Assembly: GCA_004764695.1 (NCBI GenBank)
Contig: SMSO01000025.1
Location: 295,102 to 359,101, forward strand
Source: Schizochytrium sp. TIO01
Lineage: Eukaryota; Sar; Bigyra; Thraustochytrida; Thraustochytriidae
Reading direction: 5' to 3'
Length of the DNA stretch: 64,000 bases
Below are positions 1 through 11,155 of the stretch, piece after piece. A program made the position numbers and the translations under genes. Under the pieces are notes generated by a model that did no database searches, had not been told where the DNA came from, and saw only the letters and a list, made by a program, of their open reading frames with translations. The first letter of the stretch is position 1. Each line of letters begins with the position of its first letter.

Positions 1-3000
1 GTCGCCGAGCCGAGGCCGTTTATGCAGCAAATGTTCGGTATAATCTAAAAATGGCTCACCTATTTGAAGCCACCTTTACTTTTGAAAAGGCGTTAAAGCA
101 TCACGAGGTCGCATACTTGGCATGCATTGAGCTCGCCACAAGAAAAATTGCGACCCATGTTGGCGCTGCAGAAGAGGAGTTTCTCTTTTACGAAACAGGT
201 ACCTATCCTGCAATGGAAATAAAGTCTCTCGCTGAATGGATTCATTTACGACTGTGTTACCTGAGACTTTTTTCGAGTCAGAGCACTAAAGCAATCCTTG
301 CTCAGTTCGATCGCCACATGGCCTCGTTTAGAAACCTAACCGGACCCAGTAGTCTTATCTTCCAGCATTGGATGTGGATGTCTCGCCAGCATACTCGTTT
401 TGCACAACTTATTCAAGAACTACGCACGGCCGTGTCAATGTCTGGATTGTCACCACTCGATAGAGCCAGACTTCAGGTTGCTTACCACCTCCGTCTCGCT
501 GCGCGATTTGCCGTCCAGCGCAGGGAGGCTGCTCAGATGCTTGGTATCTCTGGGCCCCATGCAGAAAGGACTGAGCAGCTAAAAGCCCAGGAACAACGTA
601 TGAGTGAGCAGCATCATGCCCGCATTGAACCAAGTTTGTACATCGGTGCCTATCCGGAAATAGTTGTAGAAGGTGCCGCTCCATTAGATTCCTCTGCGGC
701 ACATTCGCTCATTCAGTGCGCTATATATCTAGAGGAAGCAAAATGTGACCAAGGCGAAATTGCGTTGGACCTCTTACAACAGGTATTAGAGAAGTCTACG
801 GAGACGAACAAGGATGCACGAAGCGTGCGTCAGATCGCTGGAATTCGAGCTCGCATTGGCTGCGAGCTTGTTCAGCGTGGAGAGACCGAGCTCGCGATGA
901 AAGATCTGCTGCACGCTGCGCATGTTTTTAATCGTGAGCACTGGTTTACCCTTGCCGAACCTGTATTATGTGATATCATCAACTCGGCTGAAAAATTGAC
1001 ACCTGGTAATGCCACATTCGATATTGATGCAGTCTCAGAGCGTCGCAAAGTTATGCATAGTGCTCTTCGCCTTCTCTCGATGCGCAGGGTTCCCGCATCA
1101 CAGAAAGAAGATGTAACAAAGAAACTACTCAAGTGGCTAGGGAAACCGGTACGGCGTGCAGAAGACCCAAGCACACCAGATGGCGCGCGCCTGAAATTAG
1201 CTTTCTCGCTTGATGATCTTGAGGAACCCCCTATCCAATGGTTTGCCTGGTTCGATCAACGCGAAGCTGCCGTGGGGGACACGGTACAGCTTCATGTACG
1301 TATCCGATCCACATTCCATGTCGATACTCATTATCAAACACTTTGTGTCATCTTCAACCAATCCCGTTACGAGGTCACGCTCGGTGACAACATCCACTTT
1401 GCTTCCAACGAGGAGAAGATATTTCAAGTATCTGTGCAGCTTCATGACCTAGAGGATGCAAACAAAGATCATCAAAACCAGCAACAACATGCACAATTGG
1501 GGCAGAATCAGACAGGAATTGAGCCACAGCAAGGCGAAACTGCAATGGCAGCTTCCCCAACGGTTCCTAAAGCTGGAGTCCCACTCACGCCGCTGCGCTT
1601 GCAGCTTAAGCTCGTATCTGATAAAGCTGAAGGGTTAGGCTCCCAGGTCGAACCTCCACCCGGATATACGATGTTATCTGCTGTGTCTTTGTGGGCTTCG
1701 GCGTGCGAGACAGCATCCGCACCGTTGCATTCTAGCGGCACCGTACTAAATCTCATTAATAACACAGGCCCACAGCCAATCGAAGCAGCTTCACCAAGGC
1801 GAAACAAAGCTTCTATTTTAGATGCCCCCAATGAAGTACAAAACAAGTCAAAGCAACATGAAAGTGGGATTACCAAATCAACTCCCAAAGGTCGCTTACC
1901 TCGGACTTTGATCATTTATCCATTTGAAAGTGACGTGCAAATTTCGTTACAGCACGAAGGTTTTGCCTTAGTTGGTGAGATGTTTAGTCTTGAAGTTCAT
2001 TTGACAGCAGGGAAAAACGTTATTTCAGGTGGTCAATTGTTCGTGGCATGCGATCCTCCTCTACAATCGAAATCCACTCCCTTCTTTTTCAATGAGCAAG
2101 GCGAGCCGCTGACCCTTTCTAGTGAGAGTCTTCAGCCTGTTGAACCTTTGAAACACGATGTTCAGATGAATGCAGGAGGTCAGAGTATTGTCAGGCTTGC
2201 GTGCAGGTTTAGCTCATTGCCCTTTTCAGCTTCAGCTGCAGATGGCCGACGCCAAGCGCGTACCTGTATCGTTTCATTGGATTATGCACTTCCTCAAAGT
2301 GGAATCCAGGTACGTGCTTGCAAGTCTTTTGAAATTCCATGTTGCTTACCTTTTCAGACTCGGGTAAACTTAATTCCCCGCAACCCTCAACTGCCTAGCG
2401 CTCTGAGCGTCAATGCTCCTTGTACCGTAGATCTTGATCTCATGTGCCCCCGCGAACCTCAAATCGTCGAACGTATTCAGGTTGTTGATATTCGTGTTGA
2501 ACCTTCAGAATCTTGTGTTATCTCTAAAGAGACACGGTCCCCTTTACTCGCACCTCGTAAGGATGAAGGCACAGACAAGAGTCAAGCAACAACTTCGACA
2601 TCCATTCTCCCGGCACCTGTGACAATGCACGGGGGCGACAGGCTTTCTCTTGGTTTCGAGATTAGCACAAGTGCAGCTGGGGATAATACCACATTGGGTT
2701 ACGTTGCCGTAACATGGCGCCGACGAGAAGAAAAGCCAGATGCAACCATGTATGTTCCTTTGCCCAAGCTACGTGTCGAGCATACACAATTCTATTTTTC
2801 GTTGTCAACAAATCCGGAGAAAACAAGGCGTGTTGGTGAGGCTATGGTCGCTACCATAAATATCCAAAATGCCAGTGAGATTGCTCAGGAGCTTGACGTG
2901 CTCGTGGAAAAGAGCCCATACTTTTTCATGGCTGGCACCTACTTTACTACGCTCATTCTTGCACCAATGCAGTCTACACAGTTTAAGCTCAACCTTGTAC

Positions 3001-3113
3001 CGCTCCTGAGTGGTAATTTACAGCTTCCAAATGTCACAGTAGAGTCCAAACGTCTCAAGGCAAAGTACACTGTACCCTCGCCCACTGAGTCTATGATTTT
3101 TGTTGCCCCTTAA
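1..3113 (+). CDS. TRAPPC11: TRAPP complex subunit 11 (foie gras domain), 5' partial
   Basis: Homologue of TRAPPC11, a subunit of the TRAPPIII tethering complex acting in ER-to-Golgi traffic and autophagy. The N-terminal part carries the foie gras pattern: a helical stretch with MEIKSLAEWIHLRLCYLRLF, then a block with FRNLTGPSSLIFQHWMWMSRQH, which match the family's 'EIKTVAEFINYKIC ... AFEHHAWLSKQ' signature from memory. Helical repeats follow to about residue 330. The C-terminal half is beta-rich, as in the Gryzun-like part of the family. The reading frame is open from base 3 to the ATG at 51, and those 16 codons (ending VRYNLKMAHLFE) also look like family sequence. The ATG at 51 is therefore probably internal and the true start lies upstream of the window. 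About 1036 residues are visible; the human protein is about 1130. No intron is seen. The stop is TAA at 3111. Confidence 0.85.
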   Translation, partial: RRAEAVYAANVRYNLKMAHLFEATFTFEKALKHHEVAYLACIELATRKIATHVGAAEEEFLFYETGTYPAMEIKSLAEWIHLRLCYLRLFSSQSTKAILAQFDRHMASFRNLTGPSSLIFQHWMWMSRQHTRFAQLIQELRTAVSMSGLSPLDRARLQVAYHLRLAARFAVQRREAAQMLGISGPHAERTEQLKAQEQRMSEQHHARIEPSLYIGAYPEIVVEGAAPLDSSAAHSLIQCAIYLEEAKCDQGEIALDLLQQVLEKSTETNKDARSVRQIAGIRARIGCELVQRGETELAMKDLLHAAHVFNREHWFTLAEPVLCDIINSAEKLTPGNATFDIDAVSERRKVMHSALRLLSMRRVPASQKEDVTKKLLKWLGKPVRRAEDPSTPDGARLKLAFSLDDLEEPPIQWFAWFDQREAAVGDTVQLHVRIRSTFHVDTHYQTLCVIFNQSRYEVTLGDNIHFASNEEKIFQVSVQLHDLEDANKDHQNQQQHAQLGQNQTGIEPQQGETAMAASPTVPKAGVPLTPLRLQLKLVSDKAEGLGSQVEPPPGYTMLSAVSLWASACETASAPLHSSGTVLNLINNTGPQPIEAASPRRNKASILDAPNEVQNKSKQHESGITKSTPKGRLPRTLIIYPFESDVQISLQHEGFALVGEMFSLEVHLTAGKNVISGGQLFVACDPPLQSKSTPFFFNEQGEPLTLSSESLQPVEPLKHDVQMNAGGQSIVRLACRFSSLPFSASAADGRRQARTCIVSLDYALPQSGIQVRACKSFEIPCCLPFQTRVNLIPRNPQLPSALSVNAPCTVDLDLMCPREPQIVERIQVVDIRVEPSESCVISKETRSPLLAPRKDEGTDKSQATTSTSILPAPVTMHGGDRLSLGFEISTSAAGDNTTLGYVAVTWRRREEKPDATMYVPLPKLRVEHTQFYFSLSTNPEKTRRVGEAMVATINIQNASEIAQELDVLVEKSPYFFMAGTYFTTLILAPMQSTQFKLNLVPLLSGNLQLPNVTVESKRLKAKYTVPSPTESMIFVAP

Positions 3114-3358
3114 TATTGAGTCAAACAATGAGCATCACTATATGCATATTCTTGATCCCCCCTCGTCATTGCACTTGTGTTGATTTGACATGCAGATTAA
3201 TTTTTTGTTGTCCAGCCTAAAATATAGCTTTAGAGCCTGACATAGGAGAGCAAAACCACTTAGAGTCTGTAAGAAATAGAAGTAGGAACGACACATCATA
3301 CATAACATGTAGTTAAGAGTTATTTGAATATTTGGTCATTAAAAAGAGCTACGTTGGT

Positions 3359-5898
3359 TTACAAGTAATTCGACCTGTTTTTGCCTAATTTGGCATTTGC
3401 GTAAGTTGAAAGCAGGGCTACAAGTGGTTCTATTTCCTGACGTAGCTCAGTTGTGTGAAGAATGCCCTCACAGAGATCATCCACTTGGCGGCTCCAGTTC
3501 ATATAAGAATAGTCATTTGCCCGCTGTAATCTTAGAATATTCTTATAAACAGCAACAAGTTGCTCATAAGTGTGTCTCTGAAGTAAATCGTTGTCACGAA
3601 CCTTTTGTGCAGTAGCACGACGGCCAAGAACAATATCGTTCAGAATGCGACGGCAGTGCTGATCCAATTGGGCTCGAACCTCCTCCTCAATTTCATACAA
3701 GATTGTCTGAGGTAGGTCACGTGCAGAGCTCATAAGTGAAGAAAGATATGCTTCTTTGGCTCGCTCAAGCTTCATGTGGATCTCTCTCATAATGTTTTGC
3801 GCATCTGATGTGGAGTCTTGTCGAGAAAGGTGGCGCTGCGGCGCAGAATCATATGCAACACCCCAACCTGCTGGCTCAGACATAAAGGAAGGAGGAGGGC
3901 TCAACACAGATGGTGGAGGCTGGGACAATGGTGAACCGATTCGAAGCTGCTGTTGACCACTACCGCTGTCACTGCCCTTACTTTTACCTACGCCATTTGC
4001 TTCAGGCGAAACTGGGGGGGGCGCGACGGAGGGCGGTTGTCGGGTGGCAATTCGGTGACTGTGAGGAAACCTGGAATTGATCGCGGTGACGTACTAGAGA
4101 GAGAAACTTGACTTAGTTTGTTTTCGATTTCGCGGGAGTCAGAGTTTGAGAATTTAGACATTGAATATGTAGCGCTTGCGTGATCATAGAATTCGGGTTC
4201 AATCTCAGAATACTCTGACTTCATTCCCACTGCGTCAACAAAATCCTCCTCATTCTCAACAGCATCATCAAAAGACGAGGCGCTTCGTGACGGAGGCTGT
4301 GGGCGGGGTGATCTGGGTGGAGATGGACTTCTAAGCGGTGGGGATGATGCTTTGGGACTCATAGATTTACCCGAGCGTCGCGTGTATGTAGAATTGGTGT
4401 CGGGCATCGGTCCTGAAAGAGAGTCCCACTTGCCTCGAAGGGTTTTGCTCAAGATCTCTGCAGATGCGTCAGACTTGGAACCGCTCAACCTGGAGGACAC
4501 TACTGCCTGCACACTCTCAACCTCACGCGCCATTAGCCCAACAGCCCATTCACGAATCGTAGTTTCGCTTACATCAGGAAGTGAGTCACGCGTTGATTCA
4601 TTTTCCATGAGAGCACGTTTAATTGCATGGCACATCTCATCTAGACGGCGCTGTTGATGCAAATCTTTTCCAAGCTGATCGTGAGCAGCGGTAGCAGCAA
4701 AACCAAGTTCACGTAGTTTCTTGTGATAGGCAGACCGTGCCTTTTCAAACACTCCATGCATAGCCCGGTCACGTTTCTGTGTTTCCTCAAAAGTTTGAAA
4801 TGCTGATATACTTTGTGCACGGATATCATGGTTTTGAGCAACAGCTAAATGAAGAAGCTGCGAGACCTCGACGAGCGTTGAGCCAACTTCTGTCTCAGCA
4901 TCAGCAGTCAGCGGGACTGAGTTCTCATCAACCAAAGAGAGAAAACTTTCCTGCCGCCCAGAGAGTGCAGATGAATTGAACACATGTTTGGCCACCGACT
5001 CGACCTCATGCCATTTAAGGTATACTTGGGCGTCAGAACGAATAGAAGTAGCCGAGGACCGCTGGCTGGCGTTTTCCTTGGCCCACGAGGTGCGGATGGA
5101 ACGTTGCACAATGCTCTCCACAACAGACCTCACGCGAATAAAAAACTTCAGATCTTCTGTATCATAGTATTCCTCTAAAAAGCGAGCGAATACCTCAACG
5201 TCAATACGGTGGCGTCGGTGTGTATGCACACTGAGTACCATATCCCAAGCAACTTGGTCAACGATCTGCCGCAAGCCATAACGTTTAGTGAGATGGTCCA
5301 TGACAAAAACAGGGAATACGCGAAGCTCCTCACGATCATATTTGCTATTCATGCTAAGACGGTCATCATAAACGTCGTTCACGAGACCCATGAGCCATTT
5401 AAGTGACCGTGGCTTGGGCTCAAGTCTATCGCGCATTTCAATCAAAGAGCAAAATTTAGAGTACGTTGAAAAATCCTCCACCTCTCCTGAAGACCTGAAG
5501 GCTTTCAGCATGCGTCTAGTTTCTTGAGACGGTCTTGAACCTGCCAAAATAGTTTCAGGGCCACTTCTGCGGCTTCGAGGCGACACCATCTGAGCTCTTG
5601 CGTCGACACTTGCTGCCGCAAAGCTGGACTCTGAGAAAGAAGGCATTCTGTGTCCTCCGTTAGGTCCAATTTTCGCAGCTGCAGCGGCTTTAGATTTAAG
5701 GTCATTCGAGAAGTACTCGCGCTCAGCATCGTCCTCGTCGTCGACGCCACCGCTGCTCCCACGTAGGAACGCGATATCCGCTAGATAAGACGCGCCGTCA
5801 TCCGAGCGCACGAATGTGATTTCATTTTCAGCTAGAAAAGAGAGATAATCTTCGCGCTCTGCGGCGTCTTCCACGCCGCCCAGTTCCACTACGACCAT
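3359..5898 (-). CDS. Conserved coiled-coil/disordered protein, broken by a frameshift at a G8 run
   Basis: Two ORFs, 5898-3988 (636 codons) and a downstream frame to 3359, are best read as one gene of about 846 residues. The first frame ends in a proline-rich stretch just after a run of eight G (4014-4021, plus strand). If one extra C were present there on the coding strand, the frame would continue as PPPVSPEANGVGKSKG into the second ORF with no stop. The second ORF has no ATG of its own at its start. The best-conserved-looking part is residues 130-260, with DRLSMNSKYDREELRVFPVF, a KRYGLRQIVDQVAWDM block and RFLEEYYDTEDLKFFIRVRS. I recall similar blocks in stramenopile and other flagellate proteins, some annotated as TSNAXIP1-like, but cannot verify this. 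The rest is coiled coil and serine/proline-rich linker. The start ATG at 5898 is the only one near the 5' end. Function is unknown. Confidence 0.65.
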
Positions 5899-8432
5899 CC
5901 TTGTGAACTCGACCCACCTAAATTTGGCCAGGAACGTAGCTTTGGTTGATTATTGATTGGACATCGATTAATATGTGTTGATTGAGAAGTTGTTTGAAAG
6001 CGATTATATTAGTTGGGATTTGTGCATTTTTATTACCCTTTGCTCCAGTTCTACATATAGATTAAAAGCAACTCGATACAGGCCACCTTGAGCTTTAAAC
6101 ATAGAGAACCTAAGTGAACGCAAGGCATTTCGAGTTTCATTTTTTAGCTGCTTATACTCAGGTAAGTCCTAGAAGAAAAGAATATGCTCAAAACGAGCAA
6201 TGACACACGTTTTTGTGCGGATTTGCAAATCATTTTGACAGAACTGCACAATTTTATTTATATTTATCTTTTTTCCTTTTCCCCCCTTCTTTAAAAAAAA
6301 AAGTCGTTTATCTTTCTTGGTTTTGGTGCAAAGCAAGGAAACGATTTTCCTTCCTTTCCCTTTAAACAACGCGCGAGTTAACTTGAGGTATTGAAGTTGG
6401 CATTTGGTTGGTAAAGATTCTTGTCTTTATTAAATGGTTTGAACGCACCATTCGCAAACACTATTCTTATACGATAAATGCGCCAGGTGCAGGAGTAGGT
6501 GTGTACCTGTTTTATTGTGTAGGACCGTTATTTTGCAAATAGACTAGGTAAATAAAGAGGGGGCTTCTTTATTGAAAATGAAGCACGAACAACTTTAGAT
6601 CATCCATGATTGAAAAGAAACTTGTATTGGGTGTTATATAAGAACATACAATTTTAGAGATGAAAACCTACCTGCTGATATATTATGCATGGCTTCCCTG
6701 ACTTCTCAAATCTCTATTTGAGGAAAAGTGTATCATAAGGTTGGACAAGTAAAAAAAATTGTGGTTAAAAGTCGCTCTTTGTAAAGCATTTTATCTAAGC
6801 ACACGGCGCGCATAAATTCTAACCTTATTAGTTTAGGTGGAGTGTTATAAGCTCTTGAAACATATTGCTTGTTTGTTTGACTTTGCAAATACAGAGATTT
6901 AGGTAATCAATCTTCTACCGAATCATATTAAGTATACGAATTGATAGATTCAATTGGGAAGTTAGTTACATCTCTGAACTAGTTTTGTAGAAATTATCCG
7001 AAGGGACAGCTTAGTTGGTATACCTAAAACATTGATCAAGACATTACTTGCAAACCTCCTGAACATTACCAGCTCCGCTTCTTTATTAATAAAGGCTGAT
7101 TTGATGACCATGCAGTCTCTTGATTATTCGATAAAGAAAGATCAAATATGTTCCTACGTCGCTCCAGATTTTCAATACATGCTGTGTGAAAAAAAAACAA
7201 AAAAATATAAAACCTCCCCGGAAGAAATGTAAAATAGAATCACAGTCCATGCAGCTTTACTTTGGAGAGAGACTTTTTTTAAAACGATAAATCATAACTA
7301 CTATGTACCTAGCCTTAGCTTAGCTCAATGTATGAATAGGCGTCAATGACAACTCAAACAATGTGCGCAATGCTTAATTTCACAACAATCATTTGTGGTG
7401 GTTTCTATCATCTTAGTTGGTCCTTATATAAGAATTGTCAATTTTAACTATTGATCGTGCCCTTATGAAAGGTTCGTCCATAGTTCATACAGATTGTCAA
7501 CTGATGACAGCAACAACAAATTGTCAGATTAAATTTCACCCACATTATTTTGTTAGCACAAAGAAGTCTTCACTTGGCTAAAACGTATTGCTTGCATTGC
7601 GAATGCTAAGTATCTTTCCAGTTTAAGTATGAGTTGCTCTTAGTTTCCCCAAACAACTCTAGCCAGCGCCAAAGTTCATTTTCACTCCAACCTTAATTTT
7701 CGTTTGTCTTACAGCAGAGTAGAGATTGTCTTGTTGGCTTTAAATTTAGCGCTCTTTATGTAAGTGTCCCATGCGCGTATCAAATGTATCAAATTATCCA
7801 TTCGTCCCATACAATGTTCTCGCCCCTCCAAAATTCCTATCAGAAATATCACCCTCCGTCCCGGGTCTCCCCAGTGGATTCTTGATACCCTTTTCCCCCT
7901 TCCCAGTACCTATCACCTCTTTGATACACTATTCACAGCGCTCTTCATGGTGTTTGCATGTCTTGACCTTGTCAGGTCTTACGTGACCACCAGTTACTTT
8001 CCCCTTGTCCTTCCATTTCCAAGGCGACGGCGCTTATGCATTAAAATAAAGAACCACATGAAAGAACAGTCAGGTAGCGGGCTACGAGATTGATATGGAC
8101 GAGCAAGGCAATGGTCAGCTTAGAGAGTCAGCATGTCGTGCGTCAGACATCGGCGAGAACCGCAATCTTAGCAAGAACGATTGCTTAGACGATCTGTAGA
8201 AAATAGTAGTCTAAGAAATTACATAGTAGCTTCAAGTATAAGGGTATCTACTTACTATTGATGAAGACAAGTTCACCAAATAAGCACTCTTTGGGCTTCA
8301 CAAACCCACATCGTGCTCGGCGGCTACCGAGTTGCTGCCGCTTGAGACAGGAATCTGTCACTGCGTGGATCTGCTCGTGTGCCTGCCTCTCTACCTCTGT
8401 CTTCCTCTGCGTAGACTGGAACCTGGCTGAAG
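5899..8432. other. Gene-free A/T-rich interval
   Basis: No convincing coding region. It lies between two divergently transcribed genes, so it must hold both promoters. It is A/T-rich with homopolymer runs, for example A9 near 6293. The part from about 7790 to 8050 is more C- and T-rich. ORFs there at 7764 and 7771 overlap in different frames and show no protein-like composition. A stretch near 7011-7024 looks like a tRNA A box but has no matching B box or cloverleaf. Confidence 0.6.
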
Positions 8433-10670
8433 ATGGCAGCGCTGGTGGCCCCGGACGCTGCTTTAGCGGCACCCGAGGTCTCTGAAACCTCCAACGCGGT
8501 CTCCGCAATCGTTGAGAAAGCCTCTAAGCCTTCCAAGACTATTTTAAGCGTGAAGTCCCATTCCCTCGTGTGGCACCAGAACGCTTCCAGCAAGGAAGAC
8601 GGTATTGCCTGCACTTTCTGCGGTGCTTCTGGTCTAGAATCGCTCGCGAAACAGCTCTCTCGCGTCGCAGACTTCAAAGGACTTGAGTCCACCGCCAAGG
8701 TCTTTGATGAGACTGCTTCCAGACACTCTGAAGATCTTCAAGGTCTTCTCAGCTCAAACGTGGTGACTTGTAGCCTCGGGTGTGGTGGACTTTACTGTTC
8801 TCCAGAATGTTGTGAAAGAGACTTCGAGGAGGGGGGACACCGTTTTCTTTGCCTTGGCCATGCCCATAGCGAGGACCACGAACTCTATCAAGCACGTCTT
8901 CTCGCATATGCAAGTGGTTACTGTGATGAATTTGGCCTTGCTCAAAGACTTCTTGGTCGTCTCATCGCAGAGCTCGAAAATCAATGTACCGACCTGCTTG
9001 ACCTTATCACCCAACGGGGTGAACCGTGGGAATGTTTCGAAGAGAGCGCAGAGGACGTGCAAAGTACCGTAGAAGAGATGTGGGAGTTGTACTGCGGTGC
9101 CATTCCTGTAATTGCAGAGCTAGATAAGCTAGACGCGGAAGTGTGGAGCAAACTCGTTGGTTTTGCGGTGCAGAATCGTCTTGAAGTGGAGCAGCTGGAA
9201 ACTCCTCTTTTGAGATTTGCCGAGTACTTAAAAAACATGGTGCCTGCTGCGCAAGAAAGACTTGGAAGGATTTTTGTGAATGCACTCCAAGCGAGGAACA
9301 TGCACATCGATGACCAGAACGACCTCTCGGAGGAAGAGGAAGGCGAGGAAGATGGAGAAGAAGATCTCGGAGAGTACTCTGCGGGCGGTGACGATGATGA
9401 GAATGAGGAAAGTGAGGGTGGAGCAGATGCCGGTAAACTACCCTTGACGCTTGCACGTTTTATTGCAGAACCAAAGATCTACTTGCCATCACTTTCAGGT
9501 ATGGTGATTCCCTTGTTTAACAGCTCTGACAAGTATCGCCACAGTTGCGCACCGACGATGGAGATCCGCTGGAGATCTTCAGGAATCGAAGGGGTGCAAG
9601 CTCACATGGAAAAGCACTGGATTGTTGGTGGCGAGGAGAGCTACTGCTTCATCGACCGCTCCTTGTCTCTGGAGGACCGCCAAGAGGAGCTGGCAGAGCG
9701 TAACATTTTTTGCCAATGTGCTCGCTGTGTTCTTGAGTCTTCTGATGGTGTAAACAACGAAAGCATTAGCACACTGACGCTCAAGTTGATTCTCGAGCAA
9801 CTTCAGGCAGATGACCTTTTCACTGAGGCCCTGCAGGTAGCGGATATTATTCTTGAGCGCGACTCTCTTGATGTTGAGGTTCTCTACACAAAATCTCGTC
9901 TGTTGAGTTGGACTGACCGCTGGACTGCGGCTCACCATTTGCGCATGGAAACCTTGGCACTCGTAGAGTCGAGCAATCGTGTTTGGACAGACAAAGAACA
10001 AGACATCATTCACAAAATTAGACGTACTGCCCGTGTCCATGAGGGCTTTGCTTGCTCTGGTCTTGCTCCTCTTCCAGAAAGTAGCATTGATGACCAATTC
10101 GAAAGTGTTGATACGCTTGATTTTGCAGGTGCCACAGAGTCCACGGGTCACATTTGGTACTCTAAGCCTGATCATCCAGTGATGGATCGTGAAACTTGCA
10201 AGCGAATTATTGATGAAGCTGAAAAGTATGCTCAGGAAATGGGCGGGTGGTCCAGCACTCGTCACTATGCAGTGCCAACCACAGATATTGAGGTGAGTGA
10301 GCTCCCTTTCGTTAAAGAGGCATTTGCAAATGCGCTCCGTGAGCGCATTTACCCCGCCTTGGCCACTCAATTTAATGTTGACCCCAATAAAATTCGCCCG
10401 GTCGATGCCTTCTTGGTAAAGTATGATGCTAGCAAGCAGAACCACCTCCCTGTTCACTCTGATGAAAGCCAGTTCAGCTTTACACTTGCACTCAATGATC
10501 CTAGCGAGTATATTGGTGGTGGCACGTGGTTCCCTGGCCTTGGGGAGTCCCTAAATGCACATGCTGGAGGTATGGTCAGTTTCCCTGGCCCGGTGGCCCA
10601 TGGCGGAAATGCAATTACAAGCGGGAAGCGCTATATTATTGCAGCATTCCTTTATGCCTTGGAAGAGTAA
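8433..10670 (+). CDS. SET-MYND (SMYD-like) protein fused to a prolyl-4-hydroxylase-type 2OG-Fe(II) oxygenase
   Basis: 745 residues with two enzyme modules. The N-terminal part is SMYD5-like. It has a MYND zinc finger (C60, C63, C113, C117, C122, C126, H136, C140, with an unusually long loop after the first pair) and an acidic insert (about 299-330). A degenerate SET core motif RHSC at 369-372 replaces the usual NHSC, and a post-SET cluster is at C427, C429 and C432. The C-terminal part (about 575-745) is a double-stranded beta-helix dioxygenase like the catalytic domain of prolyl 4-hydroxylases: iron ligands H675, D677 and H723, with R733 in GKRYI expected to bind 2-oxoglutarate, and a GGGTWFPG turn. 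The oxygenase looks catalytically complete. The SET part may have weakened S-adenosylmethionine binding because of the Asn-to-Arg change. The ATG is the first in frame, and AATAAA occurs at 10738, 68 bases after the stop. The substrate is unknown; a lysine- or prolyl-modifying role on ribosomal or nuclear proteins is only inference. Confidence 0.8.
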   Translation: MAALVAPDAALAAPEVSETSNAVSAIVEKASKPSKTILSVKSHSLVWHQNASSKEDGIACTFCGASGLESLAKQLSRVADFKGLESTAKVFDETASRHSEDLQGLLSSNVVTCSLGCGGLYCSPECCERDFEEGGHRFLCLGHAHSEDHELYQARLLAYASGYCDEFGLAQRLLGRLIAELENQCTDLLDLITQRGEPWECFEESAEDVQSTVEEMWELYCGAIPVIAELDKLDAEVWSKLVGFAVQNRLEVEQLETPLLRFAEYLKNMVPAAQERLGRIFVNALQARNMHIDDQNDLSEEEEGEEDGEEDLGEYSAGGDDDENEESEGGADAGKLPLTLARFIAEPKIYLPSLSGMVIPLFNSSDKYRHSCAPTMEIRWRSSGIEGVQAHMEKHWIVGGEESYCFIDRSLSLEDRQEELAERNIFCQCARCVLESSDGVNNESISTLTLKLILEQLQADDLFTEALQVADIILERDSLDVEVLYTKSRLLSWTDRWTAAHHLRMETLALVESSNRVWTDKEQDIIHKIRRTARVHEGFACSGLAPLPESSIDDQFESVDTLDFAGATESTGHIWYSKPDHPVMDRETCKRIIDEAEKYAQEMGGWSSTRHYAVPTTDIEVSELPFVKEAFANALRERIYPALATQFNVDPNKIRPVDAFLVKYDASKQNHLPVHSDESQFSFTLALNDPSEYIGGGTWFPGLGESLNAHAGGMVSFPGPVAHGGNAITSGKRYIIAAFLYALEE

Positions 10671-11155
10671 ATGTGTGCTTTTTCGCGGCAACTACAATAT
10701 AGGAAAATGTAGTCAAACTATTAAAATCAATCATTAGAATAAATCGTACCTTGACGTTTTTAGCAAACACAGGCCCGTATGGTGTATTTTGTTCTCACCA
10801 ACCACCGCAATGAAATACGTTTTGGATTTTTTGGATGTTAGCTTTTGTTTCCACAAAACTTGTTGTCTTTTTCTACTGCAGTTTGCGGAGCGGGGTGCGA
10901 TGAAGCGAACACTAATACCAGTAGACTGAAACAAATTATCCGGAAATTAAATTTGGAGAAAGTTTTTAATTGGTATTTGTTTTGATCATTTGATCATTTC
11001 TTCTGTGGGCATGATTGCTAATTCAAAAGATTAAACAGATCGAGCATATTCAAAGCTTTTCATATTATTATGTCAATTAAATCTTACGACGAAAAGCGAC
11101 AGGGGGGAATAAAGTCCGCAAACCAGTAGACGGAGATACGTTTGTACAAGTAAAT
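10671..11155. other. Convergent intergenic region
   Basis: Lies between the 3' ends of two convergent genes. It contains a polyadenylation-like AATAAA at 10738-10743 and A/T-rich sequence. Nothing else is recognised. Confidence 0.6.

Noticed and set aside
3928-3988. A short intron joining the two halves of the coiled-coil gene
   Set aside because: The GT...AG pairs that would restore the frame leave introns of only about 20-32 bases; a one-base change at the G8 run is simpler.
7001-7080. tRNA-like A box (AGCTTAGTTGGTA)
   Set aside because: No B box, acceptor stem or cloverleaf could be built in the following 80 bases.
7764-8093. Overlapping plus-strand ORFs of 109 and 71 codons
   Set aside because: They lie in different frames of a C/T-rich stretch and show no domain, so they are probably composition-driven.
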